This document shows, in pieces, positions 6,876 through 10,567 of a stretch of DNA of 10,567 nt. This DNA comes from Tagaea sp. (lineage in GTDB: Bacteria; Pseudomonadota; Alphaproteobacteria; CACIAM-22H2). Positions within the stretch are counted from its first letter, which is position 1, and every line of letters begins with the position of its first letter. The notes below the pieces were generated by a model. The model was not told the DNA's origin. It saw nothing but the letters and a program-made list of their open reading frames with translations, and did not search any database. The stretch is taken from NCBI GenBank assembly GCA_023653245.1, contig JAMNXK010000038.1:1-10567 (forward strand), written 5' to 3'. The position numbers were made by a program, and so were the translations under genes.

Positions 6876-7103
6876 TCGGCGTACCCGTGTCGTTGCGAAA
6901 GGATAATGCGCCGCCCGCGCCCGATGGTAAAGTCCCGCTCCGCATGACGCATTTGAAGATCGTCGCGATCGCCGCCGCTTACGGCCTGGGCGCCTACGCC
7001 GTGGTCCAAGGGCTGATCCACGCGACCAAGACGACGGGGTTCCTGGAATGGCTGACGCGCTGAGCTTCCGTCGCGCGGGAAATTTTGCCCCGGGGGGCGC
7101 GCG
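6876..7103. promoter_or_regulatory. Divergent spacer with possible -10 element and small ORF
   Basis: The 228-bp gap between the pentapeptide-repeat gene and the ligase gene is the longest stretch without a firm gene. An AT-rich island around 6896-6908 contains GATAAT (6902-6907), a 5/6 match to a -10 hexamer on the plus strand. On the minus strand the same island reads CATTAT, so it could also serve the repeat gene about 25 nt away. No good -35 box is seen. The rest of the gap holds the 39-codon ORF described separately and a GGGGGG ribosome-binding-like run at 7092-7097, 6 nt before the ligase ATG. Confidence 0.3.
6944..7063 (+). CDS. Possible 39-aa single-pass membrane miniprotein
   Basis: An ATG-to-TGA frame of 39 codons beginning MTHLKIVAIAAAYGLGAYAV and ending GFLEWLTR. 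Residues 5-25 are hydrophobic and glycine/alanine-rich, enough for one transmembrane helix, with a lysine before it and a short amphipathic tail (KTTGFLEWLTR) after it. It lies 29 nt downstream of a possible -10 hexamer (6902-6907) and ends 40 nt before the acyl-CoA synthetase start, in the same orientation, so it could be the first gene of that operon. Against it: the Shine-Dalgarno is weak, the length is near what chance allows in GC-rich DNA, and I recognise no family. The coherent hydrophobic pattern and good position make it worth listing. If it is not coding, this is simply the leader of the ligase gene. Confidence 0.42.
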   Translation: MTHLKIVAIAAAYGLGAYAVVQGLIHATKTTGFLEWLTR

Positions 7104-8570
7104 ATGAACATCGCCGCGCACCTTCTGCGCAACGCCCGGCGCGATCCCGAGGGCGCCGCTTTGGCGCTGGGTGCCGCCGTCGTGTCCGACTGGGCCGGCA
7201 TGGTGCGCGACGTCGCGCGCCTGGCGGGCGGGTTGCGCGCGCTCGGCCTGGAACCGGGCGCGCGTGTGGCCATCCTTGCGGGCAATTCGCCCGACTACGC
7301 CCGCGCGCTTTACGCGATCTGGTGGGCGGGCCTCGTCGCCGTCCCGATCAACGCCAAGCTCCATCCCAAGGAGCTGGCCTATTGCCTTGAACACGCGCAA
7401 GCGGCGCTGATCTTGCATTCGGACGATCTCGCCGCGAACGTCGCCGCCGCCGGCACGAACATCCGGACGATCGAATTCGGCGGTGCCGATTGGCGCAAGC
7501 TGCACGCCGACGCGATCGCGATGGCGGATGCCGCCCCCGATTCGCTCGCCTGGCTGTTCTACACGAGCGGCACGACCGGCCGGCCCAAGGGCGCGATGCT
7601 GACCCATCGCAACATCCTGGCGATGGCGACGAGCTATTTCATCGACATCGACCCGCCGCGGACGGGCGGCGCCATCCTGCACGCGGCCCCGATGTCGCAC
7701 GGCTCGGGGCTCTATATGTTCCCCACACTCGCCATCGGCGGCACGCAAGTGGTCCCGGAAAGCGGCGGCTTCGATCCGGCCGAGATCTTCGATCTGTGGA
7801 AACGCTGGAACCACGTGACGATGTTCGCGGCACCGACGATGATCAAGCGCCTGACGGAAGCGCGCGGCGCCGAGCCGGGCAATCTGCGCGTGGCCGTATT
7901 CGGCGGCGCGCCGATGTACGTGGCCGACCTCAAGGCCGCGATCGGCGCCTTCGGCTATCGCTTCGCGCAGCTTTACGGCCAAGGCGAAAGCCCGATGTGC
8001 ATCGCCGGCATGACGCGCGCCACGATCGAAGCGGCGCACAAAGCCGGCGACGATGCGATCCTCGACTCGGTCGGCACGGCGCAGAGCGTGGTCGAGATGC
8101 GCTGCGCCGAAGACGGCGAGGTCTTGGTGCGCGGCGATAGCGTGATGAAGGGCTATTGGCGCGACGAAGCGGCCACCGCCAAGACCTTGCGCGACGGCTG
8201 GCTGCACACCGGCGATGTCGGCGAGATCGATCCGCGCGGCTATCTCACGCTCAAGGACCGTTCGAAGGACCTCATCATCTCGGGCGGCTCGAACATCTAT
8301 CCGCGCGAGGTCGAGGAAGTCCTCCAGCGCCATCAAGCCGTCGCGGAAGTCTCGGTGATCGGCGCGCCCGATCCCGAATGGGGCGAGAACGTGGTCGCCT
8401 TCGTGGTGCGGCGCCACGAATTCGACGCGGCCGAGCTCGACGCGCTGTGCCTGGCCAATATCGCGCGCTTCAAACGGCCCAAGCGCTACGTGTTCGTCGA
8501 TGCGCTGCCCAAAAACGCCTATGGCAAGATCCTCAAGACCGAACTGCGCAAATCGCTGACGGAGACCTAG
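7104..8570 (+). CDS. Acyl-CoA synthetase (AMP-forming, ANL superfamily)
   Basis: A 488-aa cytosolic adenylate-forming ligase that activates a carboxylic acid with ATP to an acyl-adenylate and then transfers it to CoA. Core motifs in order: A3 LFYTSGTTGRPKGAML (151-166), A4-region HAAPMSHGSG (193-202), FGGAPM (266-271), A5 YGQGES (291-296, where most relatives have Y-G-x-T-E), A7 GWLHTGDVG (365-373), A8 hinge LKDRSKDLIISGGSNIYP (383-400) and A10 PKNAYGKILKTELR (469-482) with catalytic K475. Both domains are complete, and all residues expected for thioesterification are present. Chain length or aromatic preference cannot be read from the motifs; medium-chain, aryl and alpha-branched acids are all handled by this group. 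The start follows GGGGGG (7092-7097) at a 6-nt spacing, and the N-terminal helix begins at once. The SDR start directly follows its stop, so the two enzymes are almost certainly co-translated and probably act on linked intermediates. Confidence 0.95.
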   Translation: MNIAAHLLRNARRDPEGAALALGAAVVSDWAGMVRDVARLAGGLRALGLEPGARVAILAGNSPDYARALYAIWWAGLVAVPINAKLHPKELAYCLEHAQAALILHSDDLAANVAAAGTNIRTIEFGGADWRKLHADAIAMADAAPDSLAWLFYTSGTTGRPKGAMLTHRNILAMATSYFIDIDPPRTGGAILHAAPMSHGSGLYMFPTLAIGGTQVVPESGGFDPAEIFDLWKRWNHVTMFAAPTMIKRLTEARGAEPGNLRVAVFGGAPMYVADLKAAIGAFGYRFAQLYGQGESPMCIAGMTRATIEAAHKAGDDAILDSVGTAQSVVEMRCAEDGEVLVRGDSVMKGYWRDEAATAKTLRDGWLHTGDVGEIDPRGYLTLKDRSKDLIISGGSNIYPREVEEVLQRHQAVAEVSVIGAPDPEWGENVVAFVVRRHEFDAAELDALCLANIARFKRPKRYVFVDALPKNAYGKILKTELRKSLTET

Positions 8571-9383
8571 ATGGGACGCCTGGCGGGCAAGACCGCGATC
8601 GTGACCGGCGCCGGCTCGTCCGGCCCCGGCTGGGGCAACGGCAAAGCCGCCGCCGTGCTGTTCGCGCGCGAGGGCGCCAAGGTCGCGTGCGTCGATCTGC
8701 GCCGCGAAGCGGCCGAAGAAACCGCGCGGCTTGTCCGCGACGAAGGCGGGGAGGCGCTGGTCTTCGCCGCCGATGTGAGCGTCAAAGCCGATATCGATCG
8801 CGTCGTCGCCTCATGCCGCGAGGCATGGGGCCGGATCGACGTGTTGCACAACAACGTGGGCATCGTGGTGCTCGGCGGGCCGGTCGAACTCGCCGAGGCG
8901 GATTGGGACCGCGTCGTGCGGGTCAATCTCAAAAGCATGTTCCTGACCTGCAAGGCCGTGCTGCCGGTCATGCTCGAGCAATTCGCGCGCGACGGCAAAG
9001 GCGGGGCGATCGTCAACATCGCTTCGATCGCCGGCATCCGCTACACCGGCGTGCCCTACATCGCCTACACCACCACCAAGGGCGCCGTGATCCCGTTCAC
9101 CCAAGGGGTCGCGCTGCAATACGCGGCGCATGGCATCCGCGCCAATTGCGTGCTGCCCGGCTTGATGAACACGCCGATGATCGTCGAGCCGCTGAAGGAC
9201 GCCTATGGCGGCGGGTCGGTCGCCGCGATGATCGACGCGCGCGACAAGCAATGCCCGACCGGCAAAATGGGCGACGCGTGGGACGTGGCCCATGCCGCGC
9301 TGTTCCTTGCCTCGGACGAAACCAAATACCTGACCGGCGTGGCGCTGCCGGTCGATGGCGGGATCACGCTGAAGTTTTCGTGA
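8571..9383 (+). CDS. SDR family NAD(P)-dependent oxidoreductase
   Basis: A 270-aa classical short-chain dehydrogenase/reductase that interconverts an alcohol and a ketone with NAD(P). The Rossmann start is VTGAGSSGPGWGNGKA (11-26), an enlarged glycine loop compared with the usual T-G-x-x-x-G-x-G. Acidic D42 at the end of beta-2 (ACVDLR, 39-44) favours NAD over NADP. Other landmarks: D68 in AADVS (66-70), NNVG (94-97), structural N119, catalytic S152, Y166 and K170 in YTTTK (166-170), PGLMNTPM (196-203) and the C-terminal TGVALPVDGG (255-264). The tetrad is complete. The ATG is immediately after the ligase TAG with no spacer, so it depends on coupled translation. Alone it could be a 3-hydroxyacyl or secondary-alcohol dehydrogenase; its pairing with an acyl-CoA ligase suggests a step in breakdown of a hydroxylated or cyclic acid, which is inference. 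Its end faces the LysR gene with a 6-bp gap. Confidence 0.96.
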   Translation: MGRLAGKTAIVTGAGSSGPGWGNGKAAAVLFAREGAKVACVDLRREAAEETARLVRDEGGEALVFAADVSVKADIDRVVASCREAWGRIDVLHNNVGIVVLGGPVELAEADWDRVVRVNLKSMFLTCKAVLPVMLEQFARDGKGGAIVNIASIAGIRYTGVPYIAYTTTKGAVIPFTQGVALQYAAHGIRANCVLPGLMNTPMIVEPLKDAYGGGSVAAMIDARDKQCPTGKMGDAWDVAHAALFLASDETKYLTGVALPVDGGITLKFS

Positions 9384-9397
9384 GCGCCCTCAGGCGC
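9384..9397. terminator. Small GC hairpin at the SDR/LysR convergence
   Basis: GCGCC (9384-9388), a CTCA loop (9389-9392) and GGCGC (9393-9397) form a perfect 5-bp stem between and across the two facing stop codons. Its location suits a bidirectional terminator, but the stem is short, there is no T-run on either strand, and such stems are frequent by chance in this base composition. Confidence 0.2.
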
Positions 9398-10283
9398 GCG
9401 CCATGTGGGCGCGGCCGGCGGCGGCGAGGCTGTCGAGGAAGGCGCGCGCGGCCGGCGCCAGCGTGGCCTTGCGCGCGACGGCGCAGAGTTTGCGCCGCGC
9501 CGCGGGCTCGAGCGGGATCGCCGCCAGCCGCCGCTCGCCCGAGGGCACGACGAGTTCGGGCACGATCGACACGCCCACGCCCTCGCGCACCATGGCGAGC
9601 AACGCCGCCGGATCGCGCACCGAGAAGGCGATCCGCGGCGCCACGCCGTTGCTCTGGAAGATTTCGCGCACCTCGTCCTCGCAGCCGGCGTTGGACATCA
9701 CGAAAGGTTCTTCGGCCAACTCGGTCGGGCGGATCGAGCGGCGCTGCGCGAAACGGTGCTTGCGCGGCATGATCGCCAGGAAATCGTCCTCGGCGACGGG
9801 CACCGCGTCGTACTCCCTGGGGATCTCGGCGGTCAGGCCGATATCGATCGCCCCGCCGACGACCCAGTCGCGCACTTCGGCGTCGGTCCCTTCGATCAGC
9901 ACGACTTCGATCCCCGGATAGCGCGCGCCGAAATTCTTCACGATGGGCGGCAGCAGCCGTGCGGCGGCCGACGCGACCGAGCCCACGCGCACGCGCCCCG
10001 ATTGCAGGCCGATCAGCACTTGCGCGCGATGGCGCACGCGCTCGATCGCTTCGAGCGCCTGGCGCGCGTCGGACTGGATCGCGGCACCCGCGGCCGTCGG
10101 CGCCACGCGGCCGCGGTTGCGCAACAGCAGCACCACGCCGAGCGATTCCTCGAGTGCGGCCACCGCCTGGCTCACGCCCGACTGCGTCAGCCCCAGCTTG
10201 TGCGCGGCGGCGGTGAACCCGCCCTCCTCCAAGACCGCGAGGAAGGATTTCAACTGGCCGACATTGATGCTCGACGAACTCAT
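9390..10283 (-). CDS. LysR-family transcriptional regulator
   Basis: A 297-aa LysR-type DNA-binding regulator. The N-terminal winged HTH spans about 8-66: LKSFLAVLEEGGFTAAAHKL (11-30), then recognition-helix region TQSGVSQAVAALEESLG (33-49) and the wing NRGRVAPTAAG (56-66). A linker helix (70-92) leads to a periplasmic-binding-like effector domain (about 97-297) with GRVRVGSVASAAARLLPP (96-113), DIGL (147-150) and GVGVSIVPELV (235-245). The start at 10281-10283 is preferred: GACGGGA ends 7 nt upstream, and the HTH then begins at the usual distance. An in-frame ATG 51 nt further upstream would add 17 residues not typical of the family and is less likely. The gene is divergent from an EamA transporter, with a perfect palindrome midway between them, the normal LysR arrangement. 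It converges on the SDR gene. The inducer is unknown and may be the substrate of the neighbouring transporter or of the ligase/SDR pair. Confidence 0.95.
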   Translation of the reverse strand: MSSSSINVGQLKSFLAVLEEGGFTAAAHKLGLTQSGVSQAVAALEESLGVVLLLRNRGRVAPTAAGAAIQSDARQALEAIERVRHRAQVLIGLQSGRVRVGSVASAAARLLPPIVKNFGARYPGIEVVLIEGTDAEVRDWVVGGAIDIGLTAEIPREYDAVPVAEDDFLAIMPRKHRFAQRRSIRPTELAEEPFVMSNAGCEDEVREIFQSNGVAPRIAFSVRDPAALLAMVREGVGVSIVPELVVPSGERRLAAIPLEPAARRKLCAVARKATLAPAARAFLDSLAAAGRAHMARA

Positions 10284-10330
10284 GCGCGCGTCCCGTCTTG
10301 TGGCGGGTTGGATCGATACATAAGCCCAAG

Positions 10331-10345
10331 TCATACCGGGTATGA
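10331..10345. promoter_or_regulatory. Perfect palindrome, probable LysR operator
   Basis: TCATACC-G-GGTATGA is a 7+1+7 perfect inverted repeat in the LysR/EamA spacer. Its centre (10338) is 55 nt from the LysR ATG and 58 nt from the EamA ATG, almost exactly midway. A further half-site ATACCC at 10364-10369 pairs with GGGTAT (10338-10343) across 20 nt, giving a second possible LysR contact nearer the transporter gene. LysR regulators usually bind such dyads (classically T-N11-A; here the arms give T-N13-A) in a divergent promoter and a weaker activation site beside them. The surroundings (10316-10370) are clearly AT-richer than flanking DNA. No confident -35/-10 pair was found. Confidence 0.5.
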
Positions 10346-10395
10346 ATCGAATGTGTTTTACTTATACCCATCCCGCGGCCTAGCGTCGAGACGAA

Positions 10396-10567
10396 ATGCA
10401 TGCGCCGCCGCCCGCCGACCGGAAGACGATCCTCAAGGGTTACGCCTGGGGCCTGTTCGCGATTTCCATCTGGGTTTCCTGGATGGTCGCCACGCGCGCC
10501 GGCGCCAAAAGCTCGCTCGACACGTTCGACCTCACGGCCTTGCGCTTCGCCTCGGCCGGTTTGATCC
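10396..10567 (+). CDS. EamA/DMT-family transporter, N-terminal fragment
   Basis: 57 codons are visible before the window ends. After a short cytosolic lead (MHAPPPADRKT) the protein enters a first transmembrane helix at about 15-33 (GYAWGLFAISIWVSWMVAT), followed by a loop (RAGAKSSLD) and FDLTALRFASAG (44-55), the start of the second helix with the L-T-A-L-R-F pattern typical of EamA (drug/metabolite transporter superfamily) carriers. These inner-membrane proteins usually have ten helices and export or import small metabolites; the direction and substrate here are unknown. The ATG at 10396 gives this frame; an overlapping ATG at 10400 leads to a different frame without such a pattern. Upstream GAGACGAA is a weak ribosome-binding site. 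The gene is divergent from the LysR gene and is its most likely target. Confidence 0.88.
   Translation, partial: MHAPPPADRKTILKGYAWGLFAISIWVSWMVATRAGAKSSLDTFDLTALRFASAGLI

Noticed and set aside
7087..7098. CCCCGGGG palindrome before the ligase gene
   Set aside because: It is a simple GC run without AT-rich context or a partner site, and part of it doubles as the ribosome-binding region, so an operator role is not supported.
6876..8417. An open minus-strand extension of the pentapeptide-repeat gene by about 514 codons
   Set aside because: It mirrors the ligase gene frame, has no repeat-like or other domain pattern and is rich in His/Arg/Ala as expected of GC-rich antisense sequence. The ATG at 6873-6875 fits the true protein start.
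10284..10334. A 17-residue N-terminal extension of the LysR protein
   Set aside because: It would cover part of the AT-rich regulatory spacer and just reach the palindrome. The downstream ATG has a better ribosome-binding site and gives the standard distance to the HTH.

Overview
This is a dense, GC-rich (roughly two-thirds G+C by eye) bacterial chromosomal segment with GATC/CGCG-rich coding sequence and almost no intergenic space. Codon use and gene families (YheS-like ABC-F, MepA, AtuA-like proteins, acyl-CoA ligase/SDR catabolic pairs, pentapeptide-repeat proteins) suggest an alphaproteobacterium, possibly of the Rhodospirillales type. That placement is inference; no rRNA, tRNA or other phylogenetic marker is present. 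I see no mobile element, CRISPR array, prophage or tRNA.

Layout. (1) 1-2520, minus strand: a YheS-like ABC-F ATPase followed, with an 11-nt overlap, by a secreted MepA-type murein endopeptidase that runs off the left edge. (2) 2564-5552, plus strand: a tight four-gene run of an inositol-monophosphatase-family enzyme, a divergent DUF1446/AtuA-like protein, a small protein resembling the AtuA C-terminal domain, and a DedA-family membrane protein. Junctions are 1 nt, a 4-nt overlap and 7 nt. (3) 5553-6875, minus strand: a 440-aa pentapeptide-repeat protein meeting the DedA gene stop codon to stop codon. (4) 6944-9383, plus strand: a possible 39-codon membrane miniprotein, an acyl-CoA synthetase and an SDR oxidoreductase. 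(5) 9390-10567: a LysR regulator on the minus strand, divergent from an EamA/DMT transporter cut by the right edge. The 112-bp spacer between them holds a perfect 7+1+7 palindrome.

How they work together. The MepA/ABC-F pair joins periplasmic peptidoglycan cleavage with ribosome-associated ATPase function, probably only by co-transcription. The ligase and SDR look like steps in activation and oxidation or reduction of a carboxylic acid of unknown identity. The LysR regulator most likely controls the transporter and may also act on the ligase/SDR pair. The four-gene AtuA-like run is the least understood part: both AtuA-like members have lost the most recognisable motifs of their families, and the DedA protein lacks the acidic residues known to matter in E. 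coli DedA proteins. It is the best candidate here for something undescribed, but nothing in the window proves a new system.
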